Of a stretch of 64,000 nt of DNA, positions 54,151 to 64,000 are shown piece after piece. The notes below the pieces were generated by a model that made no database searches, was not told the DNA's origin, and worked only from the letters and a program-made list of their open reading frames with translations. Source of the DNA: Gigantopelta aegis (taxonomy: Eukaryota; Mollusca; Gastropoda; Neomphalida; Peltospiridae). The position numbers were made by a program, and so were the translations under genes. The number at the start of each line of letters is the position of its first letter. Position 1 is the stretch's first letter. The stretch covers positions 28,962,473 to 29,026,472 of the forward strand of contig NC_054709.1 in the NCBI RefSeq assembly GCF_016097555.1, in the 5' to 3' direction.

Positions 54151-54375
54151 CCCTTGGCCCCCTCCCTAATACTTCTAAACCAGTTGGCTTGAATTGAAAC
54201 CCGTTACTGTACACACAAATTTCAATACGTTGACTCAAACTAAATATATCCTCTGAAAAAGCATGTTATGAAAATACGTGGACAAAGTATATATAAATGT
54301 TGATTCATACGTATTTTTACATACTATTATGAGCTTATAGTTTATTTATCTGCAAAATGTTACTATTGTTTTAAT

Positions 54376-54930
54376 TAAAAATAGAAAGAAGTAAAATTTA
54401 TTATTCCTAGTATCAGTACCTTACATTAATGTTATAGGATGAACATTGTACATGAACAGATATGATATGTTACGACCATATGCGTACAGGCACCCAGTTA
54501 TGTAGCGGGCAGTCTGATTTTTTTCCTCGAATTAAAAGAAAATGCACGAATCTGAATAACAACATCAATATTCATATTAGCATTATTGCGCATTTTTACA
54601 TGGGTTACAACTAATATTGTGGGTAGAATGGTGGAAATACATGGTGAAAAGGTTTCAGACATCTTTTTTGCTCGAGGATCCTTTCGGCAAATTTGTTTGT
54701 ATTAATTATGTAAAATTATGTAAAATATGTTTGTATTAATTACTTATGTATGCATCATGGGTATTTACCTTATAGTTTCGATGCATTTAATGAAAGATAA
54801 TTATGTTGTGTTTTGTTATTACATTGTTTATGTTCATTATGTGCAGAATAATAAATTTTAATGTTTAATTGACAGAAGGCCACAAGACAGATTAGTGCAC
54901 TACTATTTGTGTAACCTTCTTTAAATAAAG

Positions 54931-54966
<36 letters not shown>

Positions 54967-55684
54967 CCACTTCGGTAATTTTTAGAGAACTTTTGGGCCA
55001 TGCCCTGCACGCCTAGAAGGTCACAATCGTGTGTTTGAGTAGTCGATGGGGAGGACAGGCATTTCCTTTTGATAAATGTCCTCTAGGAGGCGCCGCTGAC
55101 GTCATCAATGATTTGACGTCACATGATTGTTGTGGTAAAGTTATGGAACCTTTTGGAAGTTTGGTAGGTGTTTTTTGTTCGTTTCGTTCTTGAGTGTGTG
55201 TGTGTGTGTGTGTGTGTGTTGGGGGGGGGGGGGGGCGTAGCATGGTCTCAATAGAGGAATACATCATTCGATATGTAGGTAGCAGTATACAGTTAGCTTC
55301 CTTGTGTACAAGTTTTATTGTTGTTTTGGATAGATTCATATTTGAAGGCTAATTATTTTGAATACGAAGTAAGTTCTTAAGACAAGGAGTTATTAAAATA
55401 AATAAATAAAATAATAATAATAAAAATTAACATTTGGGTTTTCACCAGGCGTACAGACTGTTTGACTATAATGAGGCTCGGATTTCACGTGTGACAAAAG
55501 TGTGGCGCGACGAATTAGGGTAATTTTCAAACAAACTAAATAGCTAAACTTTTATTTAAATGAGGATTTTTGAAAGGTTTGATAAACAAAGTTTCCATAA
55601 ATATATGCATGCATCATATCCGCCAACTCTCGCTTGGGTGTGGTTTGAATGAGTGTGAACATTGTTAAAAATTACCCCCCCCCC

Positions 55685-55716
<32 letters not shown>

Positions 55717-56760
55717 AGCAACCCCCCCCTAAAAACCCCAAAACAAAACAATCCCCCACCCAAAAAAACACAACAAAAAACAACAACAACAAAACAAAAC
55801 CCCAACCAAACAAACAAAAAAATAGCCATGCAGTTATGGGGCACATTTTGGAATTTTGGACATATTAAAAAAAAAAAAAAAAAACTTTATTGCATATAAA
55901 CATTCCACATACGGAACTGGATGCATAAACAAGAAACAAACAAAATGACTAAATAAGGACTAATTATTATGGGCAATACATGTATAATCGTGAACAAATT
56001 TGCATACCGCACCAGCACAGGCTGGATTTTGGTTTTGCATAATATATATAAGTTTTTCTTGCATACTCATACTTTTAAATAGGTAATTATGGAAAGTTAG
56101 ATATGCATATAATTTGACACGTTGACTATTATATTTCTTACATATTATGATATGATGGTATTCATCTTCAATTACATTGCAGTGGTCACATAAATGTTCT
56201 TCCACTGGAGTGAAGGGTTTTGTATGGCGCCCAGTCTCTATTTTTAATTTGTGGTCACTGAGACGTAATTTAGTAAAAGCTTTACGGTGTTCTGGATGCA
56301 TACAGTGTAATAAATATGGCTCTAGTTGAATATTGTGTTTATATAATTTGTACGTTCGCATCTTATTACTGGATCCATCTGTTTTGGCTGGAGCTATAAG
56401 GTTTTCTTTTAAAATATTGTGATACTTAGTTTTAATTATATTTATAAGATGAATTGGATAATTGACAGTGCTTCGTTTTTGATTCAACTCACCAATGTAA
56501 TAATATAATTTGTGAAGCCAACCAATATTTTTCTTTTCAAGGCTTGTGCATTCAGAGAAAGCATGTTGTAAAATAATGTTGTCCGTAGTTTGCATATGGG
56601 AGTAAAAATGTAACATTCTGTTTACCACAGACAACAGGAGTGGGTACAAACCTAGCTCAGCTCTAGAGGCCCAATTATGGGTACGACTATTAACCTGTAG
56701 TGTTGATTTACAGAATTTTAAAAGCACTCTATCTGGCAGGAAAGTTTCCAAATATTTTTT
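54376..56760 (-). mobile_element. LINE copy A, 5'-truncated, with 1.6-kb 3' region
   Basis: Oriented on the minus strand: C-terminal coding part 55960-56751, then a long 3' region to about 54376. The 3' region includes (ATT)n, a (TG)n/G tract, a C/A tract and CGTCA-rich sequence, all repeated in copy B. The 5' break is at a T18 run near 56757-56774. Confidence 0.85.
55960..56751 (-). CDS. LINE ORF2 C-terminal fragment (263 codons)
   Basis: Reads RTHNWASRAELGLYPLLLSV, then a helical region, KAFTKLRLSDHKLKIETGRH and CDHCNVIEDEYHHIIICKKY, the terminal zinc-knuckle-like region (C-x2-C-x8-H-x4-C) following the reverse transcriptase in many LINE polyproteins. RT and endonuclease are missing, so it is a 5'-truncated and non-autonomous copy. 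The ATG is just the first Met in the surviving frame. The frame has no stop, which suggests a recent insertion. Confidence 0.82.
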   Translation of the reverse strand: METFLPDRVLLKFCKSTLQVNSRTHNWASRAELGLYPLLLSVVNRMLHFYSHMQTTDNIILQHAFSECTSLEKKNIGWLHKLYYYIGELNQKRSTVNYPIHLINIIKTKYHNILKENLIAPAKTDGSSNKMRTYKLYKHNIQLEPYLLHCMHPEHRKAFTKLRLSDHKLKIETGRHTKPFTPVEEHLCDHCNVIEDEYHHIIICKKYNSQRVKLYAYLTFHNYLFKSMSMQEKLIYIMQNQNPACAGAVCKFVHDYTCIAHNN

Positions 56761-57359
56761 TTTTTTTTTTTTTTAAATATATATTTTTTAGTATTTTTTT
56801 TATTAAAAATAAAGAAAGAGTAAAATTTATTATTCCTAGTATCAGTACCTTACATTAATGTTATAGGATGAACATTGTACATGAACAGATATGATATGTT
56901 ACGACCATATGCGTACAGGCACCCAGTTATGTAGCGGGCAGTCTGATTTTTTTCCTCGAATTAAAAGAAAATGCACGAATCTGAATAACAACATCAATAT
57001 TCATATTAGCATTATTGCGCATTTTTACATGGGTTACAACTAATATTGTGGGTAGAATGGTGGAAATACATGGTGAAAAGGTTTCAGACATCTTTTTTGC
57101 TCGAGGATCCTTTCGGCAAATTTGTTTGTATTAATTATGTAAAATTATGTAAAATATGTTTGTATTAATTACTTATGTATGCATCATGGGTATTTACCTT
57201 ATAGTTTCGATGCATTTAATGAAAGATAATTATGTTGTGTTTTGTTATTACATTGTTTATGTTCATTATGTGCAGAATAATAAATTTTAATGTTTAATTG
57301 ACAGAAGGCCACAAGACAGATTAGTGCACTACTATTTGTGTAACCTTCTTTAAATAAAG

Positions 57360-57395
<36 letters not shown>

Positions 57396-58484
57396 CCACT
57401 TCGGTAATTTTTAGAGAACTTTTGGGCCATGCCCTGCACGCCTAGAAGGTCACAATCGTGTGTTTGAGTAGTCGATGGGGAGGACAGGCATTTCCTTTTG
57501 ATAAATGTCCTCTAGGAGGCGCCGCTGACGTCATCAATGATTTGACGTCACATGATTGTTGTGGTAAAGTTATGGAACCTTTTGGAAGTTTGGTAGGTGT
57601 TTTTTGTTCGTTTCGTTCTTGAGTGTGTGTGTGTGTGTGTGTGTGTGTGGGGGGGGGGGGGGCGTAGCATGGTCTCAATAGAGGAATACATCATTCGATA
57701 TGTAGGTAGCAGTATACAGTTAGCTTCCTTGTGTACAAGTTTTATTGTTGTTTTGGATAGATTCATATTTGAAGGCTAATTATTTTGAATACGAAGTAAG
57801 TTCTTAAGACAAGGAGTTATTAAAATAAATAAATAAAATAATAATAATAAAAATTAACATTTGGGTTTTCACCAGGCGTACAGACTGTTTGACTATAATG
57901 AGGCTCGGATTTCACGTGTGACAAAAGTGTGGCGCGACGAATTAGGGTAATTTTCAAACAAACTAAATAGCTAAACTTTTATTTAAATGAGGATTTTTGA
58001 AAGGTTTGATAAACAAAGTTTCCATAAATATATGCATGCATCATATCCGCCAACTCTCGCTTGGGTGTGGTTTGAATGAGTGTGAACATTGTTAAAAATT
58101 ACCCCCCCCCCCCCCCAAAAAAAAAAAAAAAAAAAAAAAAATGGAGCAACCCCCCCCTAAAAACCCCAAAACAAAACAATCCCCCACCCAAAAAAACACA
58201 ACAAAAAACAACAACAACAAAACAAAACCCCAACCAAACAAACAAAAAAATAGCCATGCAGTTATGGGGCACATTTTGGAATTTTGGACAACAAAAAAAA
58301 AAAAAAAAACTTTATTGCATATAAACATTCCACATACGGAACTGGATGCATAAACAAGAAACAAACAAAATGACTAAATAAGGACTAATTATTATGGGCA
58401 ATACATGTATAATCGTGAACAAATTTGCATACCGCACCAGCACAGGCTGGATTTTGGTTTTGCATAATATATATAATGATTAGT

Positions 58485-60905
58485 ATCCGGAGTTACAGAT
58501 ATTTGTCTTTTCCATTCTGTTTCCTCAAACTCGAAGACACAATTCTTCACTATTCTTTTCCATGTTTGTTTGGGAGGAAATATGGACGTTTTATAGTAGT
58601 CATCTAAGTATGCAATTAATTTATATTTGCAAAGGATCCTATGTATGTCTGCTGCAAATCCAACTGGAGAAGAAATGCACATATTTTTTAAACATAATAA
58701 TCTGCTTGTTATAACCTTATAGGGTAACGTCCATGTAGGTAAGCGAAGGAGATGTCCTAGGAAATATAGTTTATTAGTGTCTATTTTTGCTTCAACTGAA
58801 ATAGTACCAATTAACCCTAAACATATGTTTGTTCGTGTCCTTTTTGGTAAACCCTGAATACTTTTTATTGCAAATCTGAAGGCCCTTTCTAGTGCTAATA
58901 ACTCGCTTTTGGTAATAGAGTTCCATAGTTCACACCCATAGAGAGCTTTGGATAAGCAAAGAGCATTAACTAATTTTACACTTGTAGCTGGATTTAGGCC
59001 GCGTGGGTGACACCCTGATTGCAAAAGTACCATACTTGTAGACTTGATAGTCTTACATGCTTGTAAGGTTCGATCCCAGTTATTTAGATTTTTATTCAAA
59101 GTGATGCCAACATGTTTTATAGAATTTGTGATAGATATTTGTTTATTATATAGAAAAAAGGGTGGATCCCCCTCTCTACAGAAATTAATCATTTGACTTT
59201 TAAGCGACGAGAATATGAATCGCCATTTTAAGCTATATTGTTCACAGATCAATAGCATATCTTGCATATTGCTTGATGTAGGAGAAATAATAGCTATATC
59301 GTCCGCTTGTGTGGGGCAAGATACGTGAACATCAAGTATCATAGTTCCTTTTTTTGATCCGCTTAACTTGCTTAGCAATTCGTTTATGTATAAAACATAT
59401 AGTTTAGGAGAAAGAATACTACCTTGACATAACCCCCTTTGTTGCCTGAAGTACTGTGAGTATATATTGTTTACAAAAACACAAGATTTGGCATTGCTAT
59501 ATATCCCGTTCAAAATAAGCCAGACTTTAGGAGGGATTCCTATTTCTGATAGTTTATATAGCAAACCTGCATGCCAGACAGTATCGAAGGCTTTTGAACT
59601 ATCCAGAAATGCGACACAAGTGCCGTCACTGCGTTCCTTATAGTGATTTAATGTTTCTTGTAACACAAAAGAAGCATCGATGCTCGACAGGCCTTTTTGA
59701 AATCCACATTGATGATTATTCGGGTAATCAGCCGATGAGACTAGCTGTGGCATTAATGATTCTAAAACTTTCTCAAAAATCTTAAAAACTACAGATAAAA
59801 GCGTAATCCCTCTGTATGAATCTGGACTTAATTTGGACATATTATGTCCTTTGTAAATGCATACCAAGATACCGCGATGCCATTCATCAGGAATACATCC
59901 ATTGTTAACCATTAGTGAAAATAACCTTGATAGGCAGAAGAAGAGATATTCGCCTCCATATTTAATATGTTCATAAAATATTCCATCTAGGCCACATGAC
60001 TTGTTATTTGGAAGCTTGGAGCATATATTGCTAACTAAATTTAGTGAAATATCAAAGTTTTCATCCGATCTTAGTGCATCAGCTTTAAATGCCGACACCT
60101 TGGCTTCTAAGCTTGATTTAAATTTATCATCAAAATTCGCATCTGTTGGGTCGCTAAACACTTTGCAAAAATGACCAGCCATAGAGTTACAAATATCTAC
60201 TGGATGAGTAATAACTTTCGTATCGACCATGAGGGACATTATTGAGCTACTTCTTTTTTTATTACGAAGTGTGGTCCATAAAGTCTTGTGGTCAACATCA
60301 CAGGCTTCGTCTAGGGAATTATAAAAATCCCTTTCATATTTCAAGTATGCGTTTTGGAGAGTCATACGAAATGCATCTTTTGCTTTTTTGTACAACCTAA
60401 ATGTGTCGAATTGCATACCACGTGGTCTACCTTCAGCTAACCACAGACGTCTGCGATACGACATTTCTACATGACATTCTTTAACTGCATCAGACCAATA
60501 TGGCTTCGAATATTTGTTATATTTTGAACAAGGAATAGTTTCCTTGGCTGCTTGAGTTAATACATTTATTATCTTATTGTAAAATTTAAGAATATCGGAT
60601 GCTGATGCACTCTTGCTTGGGATATGTATTGGCCATAACATGTGAGAAACGGCGAAAGTATAGTCTTTTAACAGATTATGACGTATTGCCTTTTCCCAAG
60701 AACGTTTTTCTGGTGGGATGCTTTGTTCCTCTTTAGAATCATTGACTAACATTGAACACATTACTGGTTTATGATCAGAAAGCAAGAGCTCACAGTCGTC
60801 TTTGACTAATGCATTTTGAACATAGGGGATTAAATAATCAGGTACTAGAATGTGATCTATAGCTGAGGAAGGACCTCCAGTATGAGATTCGTAAGTATGA
60901 GACGG
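58485..60905 (-). CDS. LINE ORF2: end of endonuclease and reverse transcriptase
   Basis: Begins, after a frameshift from the upstream frame, with SSAIDHILVPDY and LLLSDHKPV, the last two blocks of an APE-type endonuclease. RT follows: LPNNKSCGLDGIFYEHIKYG, YRGITLLSVVFKIFEKV, CGFQKGLSSIDA, CVAFLDSSKAFDTVWH (catalytic Asp block), RGLCQGSILSPKLYVLYINE, QADDIAIIS (second catalytic block) and the thumb LKWRFIFSS. It then continues to ETEWKRQISVTPDTN. After about 58480 the frame enters sequence identical to copy A in a different frame and soon stops at 58392. The C-terminal zinc-knuckle region is therefore missing. It looks like a CR1/L2/Jockey-type LINE, clade unassigned. Catalysis-relevant RT motifs are intact, but the protein is split and truncated. 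Confidence 0.88.
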
Positions 60906-61504
60906 ACTTTACAAAAAAGTTGAACATTGATTGAAACCAAGTTATGTCTACTAACAAATGTATGGAAGATATCACTTCTTCTGTTTTTAACAAATCGGGT
61001 TTTTGGACCCGCTATTTTTACATTAAGATCACCAATAATAATAACAGTTCCTTTTGAACTATAGGCAATGTACAATTCCTCCAACAAATCCAAACATTCA
61101 AGATATAAATCATTCGATAAATTAGATGCAGGAAGATAAGCACAAAATACATAGATGGCTGTGGAATCGCTGAGCACAACTTCAATTCCTATAATACGAT
61201 CACTGTCAATTTCTATTATAGTAGTACATCGACTCAAATGTTTCTTAACAAGTAGAGCTACACCGCCTTTGTTAATAATTCGGTATAATGTGGAGTCTTT
61301 TTCTGTAGCACATTTCGTAAATGCAGTGTAATTAGGGTCAATAGTATTTAAGAAGTTACTGTTATATTTTTTTAAATGGTGCTCACTAATTCCACAAACA
61401 TCTATATCATGTTCGTTTAAACATGTAAGTAAATAGGGTGTTCCAGACATAACACCCCAACAGTTCCAACACATAATGTTAATCATCAACCGAACCATTT
61501 TCAT
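60890..61504 (-). CDS. LINE ORF2: APE-type endonuclease, N-terminal part
   Basis: Nicks target DNA to prime reverse transcription. ATG 61504 gives NIMCWNCWGVMSGTPYLLTC, ISEHHL, KGGVALLVKKHL, IYVFCAYLPAS and VIIIGDLNVKIAG, the ordered motifs of the EEP endonuclease fold (catalytic Glu in SEHH, Asp/Asn in GDLN). Around 60890-60915 a one-base indel shifts the frame; the remaining motifs (IDHILV, SDHKP) follow in the next frame. Without the shift this and the RT would be one ORF2. The frame overlaps the end of ORF1 by 26 bp. Confidence 0.85.
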
Positions 61505-61582
61505 TGTTATTGTTAAACTGATTTAAAAACCTTTGCTTGGAGAGCCACGGTTTTACATAGATGCCATAGGGCCAAAAACCTT
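61479..61582 (-). pseudogene. LINE ORF1 C-terminal remnant
   Basis: In the frame overlapping the endonuclease start, GFWPYGIYVKPWLSKQRFLN then NNNNENGSVDD ends at TAA 61479-61481. Position and FWPxGI-type motif fit the end of a LINE ORF1. Truncated at a SINE A tail. Confidence 0.6.
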
Positions 61583-61698
61583 CACTCTCAATTATGTCTC
61601 GATGTCTGTGTAGTCCTAAACCATATGTCCGAAGCCATATAGCCGTAAATAAAATGTGTTGAGTGCGTCGTTAAAATAAAACATTTCCTTCCTTCCTT
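61583..61698 (+). repeat. SINE family A 3' fragment
   Basis: CTCTCAATTATGTCTCGATG to TTAAAATAAAACATTTCC and (TTCC)n. Confidence 0.85.
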
Positions 61699-61777
61699 CC
61701 CATAACAGTTACTATCACATCAGGTATTGTCATAAGATAACATGCATCTCATGCACGACAGTAGAGCACGGGGCGCG

Positions 61778-62114
61778 TTAAAGGGACATTCCCGAGTTTG
61801 CTGCATTGTAAGATGTTTCCGACTGATAAAATATTTCTATGATTAAGCTTACATATTAAATATATTTTCTTGTTTAGAATACCAGTGTCTGTATATTCAG
61901 TGTGTTTATGGTCGTCTTAATATTTGTAAGAATAATTTCGTACGTACAAAAAAAACTATATTTTAGGACATAAGATGAAATTTAACCTAGTTCAAATATT
62001 AGAACGATGAGAAACACGTTTAATATACAGACACTAATATTTTATGCAGAAAAATATATATTTGATATGACATGTAATTACAATCGTTAAGAAGTCTCTG
62101 GAATGTCCCTTTAA
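61778..62114. mobile_element. Foldback MITE with TTAA ends
   Basis: TTAAAGGGACATTCCCGAGT to GGAATGTCCCTTTAA. A shorter sister of the copies at 8187 and 11113. Confidence 0.88.
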
Positions 62115-62363
62115 GTTAATACGTTTCTTAACAAGAATCACACTTTCTACGTCCCTCCGGACTAGGACGATAGTACACCGACTTCTTTCAACGTATTTTC
62201 TTGTTGACGTCCAATTAAGGTTCAAGCAGCGTGGTTAAACCATTGGACATAAGGCTGGTAGGTACTGGGTTCGCAGCCCGGTGCCGGCACCCACACAGAT
62301 AGAGTCTTAACAACTCAATGGGTAGGTGTAAGACCACTACACCCTCTTCTCACTCACTAACCT

Positions 62364-62755
62364 GACCGGCCTCGGTGGCGTCGTGGCAGGCCATCGGTCT
62401 ACAGGCTGGTAGGTACTGGGTTCGGATCCCAGTCGAGGCATGGAATTTTTAATCCAGATACCGACTCCAAACCCTGAGTGAGTGCTCCGCAAGGCTCAAT
62501 GGGTAGGTGTAAACCCACTTGCACCGACCAGTGATCCATAACTGGTTCAACAAAGGCCATGGTTTGTGCTATCCTGCCTGTGGGAAGCGCAAATAAAAAA
62601 TCCCTTGCTGCCTATCGTAAAAGAGTAGCCTATGTGGCGACAGCGGGTTTCCTCTAAAAACACCTGTGTGGTCCTTAACCATATGTCTGACGCCATATAA
62701 CCGTAAATAAAATGTGTTGAGTGCGTCATTAAATAAAACACTTCTTTCTTTCTTT
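62364..62755 (+). repeat. SINE family B nested in SINE C
   Basis: ACCGGCCTCGGTGGCGTCGT to AAATAAAACACTTCTTTC; CACTCACTAAC on both sides is the target duplication. Confidence 0.92.
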
Positions 62756-62774
62756 CACTCACTAACCACTAACA

Positions 62775-62891
62775 CGGAGCCGTTTATCCTAGTAGCACGT
62801 GTAGCACGTGCTACGGGCCCCGCGCTTCAAGGGGCCCCGCGGTGATGTGTATATTTATTTTCCCCATGTCATTTTCCTTAATCCGACTCTG
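62775..62891. mobile_element. Small hAT-like MITE, 8-bp duplication
   Basis: CGGAGCCGTTTATCC to AATCCGACTCTG, bounded by CACTAACA at 62767-62774 and 62892-62899. Relative of the outer element at 9756. Confidence 0.85.
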
Positions 62892-63104
62892 CACTAACAA
62901 CTAACCCACTATCCTAAACAGACAGCCCAGATAGCTGAGAGGTGTGTGCCCAGGACAGCGTGCTTGGACCTTTATTGGATGTAAGCACGAAAATAAGTTG
63001 AGAATAAAAAAGAATAGAGTGGAAAGCCTGTTTTGGCGGATGCATGGATTTAAAATAGTCGACTTTCATGTGTATGAAAATGTAAACCAACACCCATCAC
63101 TTTC

Positions 63105-63107
63105 GGA

Positions 63108-63139
<32 letters not shown>

Positions 63140-63232
63140 CACTTTCGCAATTATTATTATTATTATTATTTTATTTATTTATTTATTTTTATTTTATTTA
63201 ATTAATTTTTTTTTTTTGGGGGGGGGGGGGGG
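63105..63232. repeat. (ATT)n and (TTTA)n microsatellite with G run
   Basis: Two (ATT)n blocks split by CACTTTCGCAA, then TTTATTTA repeats and G15. Confidence 0.93.
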
Positions 63233-63277
63233 CAAAATGAGGACAACCTGTAAATATATTACAATTAATTATTGCTT

Positions 63278-63535
63278 AGGTCTCACTACGCAGTTCACTT
63301 CCGGGTGAGAGTTCACTATAGTCCCTAAATGTGACATGTTATGGTTCACATATTCACTTTTAGGAAATGGTGGAGAATTAAAACAATATGTATGTTTAAT
63401 GGTAAGCCTTCTGGCTGTATTTTGCCCATGTTATTTTGTAATATTGCACATTGACCTTTTGGAACATGGGTGTATAGCGCAAGAGACAGCCGGAGTGAAT
63501 CGGTTAATGAACCACCTGTTCGGATCGGTGTAAAC
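63278..63535 (+). repeat. Repeat H, copy 2
   Basis: AGGTCTCACTACGCAGTTCA to CTGTTCGGATCGGTG, collinear with 36715-36962. Confidence 0.78.
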
Positions 63536-63544
63536 GGAATGCAA

Positions 63545-63722
63545 GTCCGTAGGAACAGTTGTCTGACCGGACTTAATCTCCTAGGAATGTAGGTCCTAGG
63601 TCTAATATACCTAGGAAGGCAAGTCCTAGGACTTACGTTCCTTAGGAATACTGGTCTGACTGCCAGGATATCAAGCCCGGGTCGGACTTGCATTCCTGGA
63701 CAACCAAAATTTAAGTCCGGTC
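63545..63722. repeat. CCTAGGA-rich palindromic degenerate repeat
   Basis: GTCCTAGG/CCTAGGAA and CAAGTCC/GGACTTG phrases alternate in both orientations. GAATGCAAGTCC at 63548 pairs with GGACTTGCATTC at 63684, so the block is also one large inverted repeat. Confidence 0.8.
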
Positions 63723-64000
63723 GTACGCATAAAATTTAAATTAGAAATGTAAACAAAACGAAAAACAGTTTCCTTGTTGGTTTATTTAATTAACTTAGGA
63801 TACTACCGCCTCTATTTAAATATTTTCTATTTATTCTAATATTTTCCATTTATATCATTTGCAAGAGTTTGTAAACGTGTTGTTGACCTTATTACATGAG
63901 CAGAACCAAGGTCTTTATTCATTACGTATTGTTCCAACTAATAAATGTTTAAACATTTAAAAGTAACTCAAATTTTTTTTCTATAATTCGAAGCATATTA
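63723..64000. other. No recognised feature
   Basis: AT-rich end of window, no ORF or repeat recognised. Confidence 0.5.

Larger units (their letters stand above)
56790..61582 (-). mobile_element. LINE copy B with ORF1 end, endonuclease and RT
   Basis: Minus-strand element from a truncated ORF1 (61582) through endonuclease and RT to a 3' region (56790-58480) nearly identical to copy A, including every microsatellite at slightly different length. The two copies lie head to tail, separated by a T-rich 30-bp junction. Confidence 0.87.
62228..63000 (+). repeat. SINE family C hosting two insertions
   Basis: Family C segments 62228-62363, 62756-62774 and 62892-63000 are collinear. A SINE B and a small hAT-like MITE separate them. 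The head is replaced by an inverted tail piece (CCAATTAAGGTTCAAGCAGC). Confidence 0.88.

Overview
This is eukaryotic DNA. Genes have GT-AG introns, there are many tRNA-headed SINEs, DNA-transposon remnants (MITEs), LINE and Gypsy relics, long microsatellites, and no operons or Shine-Dalgarno-led genes. The SINE set, the poly-G elements and the receptor and ZP-domain genes suggest a mollusc, probably a gastropod. That assignment comes from memory of similar repeats and is not proven by the window. Most of the 64 kb is repeat; few host genes are visible.

Layout. (1) 769-16719, plus strand: the 3' part of a gene for a membrane-anchored EGF/zona-pellucida-domain protein. It has eight exons whose phases all fit and give 440 codons ending in a transmembrane helix and short tail. 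Its introns are packed with SINEs and MITEs, and three of its splice acceptors sit directly behind SINE tails. (2) 16.7-19.9 kb: tandem decayed copies of the gene's terminal exon, interrupted by a foldback insertion of about 2 kb. (3) 23177-25036 and 40842-42635, minus strand: two intronless paralogous class A GPCRs resembling muscarinic/aminergic receptors, each with a very long third intracellular loop. The second has a large minisatellite in its 5' flank. (4) 25.85-26.99 and 50.37-52.03 kb: two decayed copies of a protein-coding repeat family I cannot name. (5) 27.5-28.6 kb, minus: two exons of a small unidentified gene. (6) 29111-30592: a Tc1/mariner element with an open DD34E transposase. 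(7) 31.0-31.8 kb: Gypsy RT relic. (8) 34.25-35.8 kb and 48.7-49.9 kb: two pseudogenes of multicopy invertebrate families. (9) 39.7-40.3 kb: LINE RNase H relic. (10) 54.4-61.6 kb: two LINE copies on the minus strand sharing a near-identical 1.65 kb 3' end; the second keeps the end of ORF1, an endonuclease and a reverse transcriptase.

The mobile DNA is layered. Three SINE families are recognisable: family A (head GGCGGGACGTAGCCCAGTGG), family B (head CCGGCCTCGGTGGCGTCGTG with a tail shared with A) and family C (tail TTGGATATAAGCACGAAAAT). Nested insertions with target-site duplications give a relative chronology: B into A, B and a hAT-like MITE into C, a 9-bp-TSD MITE into another MITE, and Tc1 into a TA-type MITE. 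No tRNA or rRNA gene and no CRISPR array was seen. All positions come from reading the sequence by eye, and repeat borders are good to about 10 bp unless a duplication is stated.
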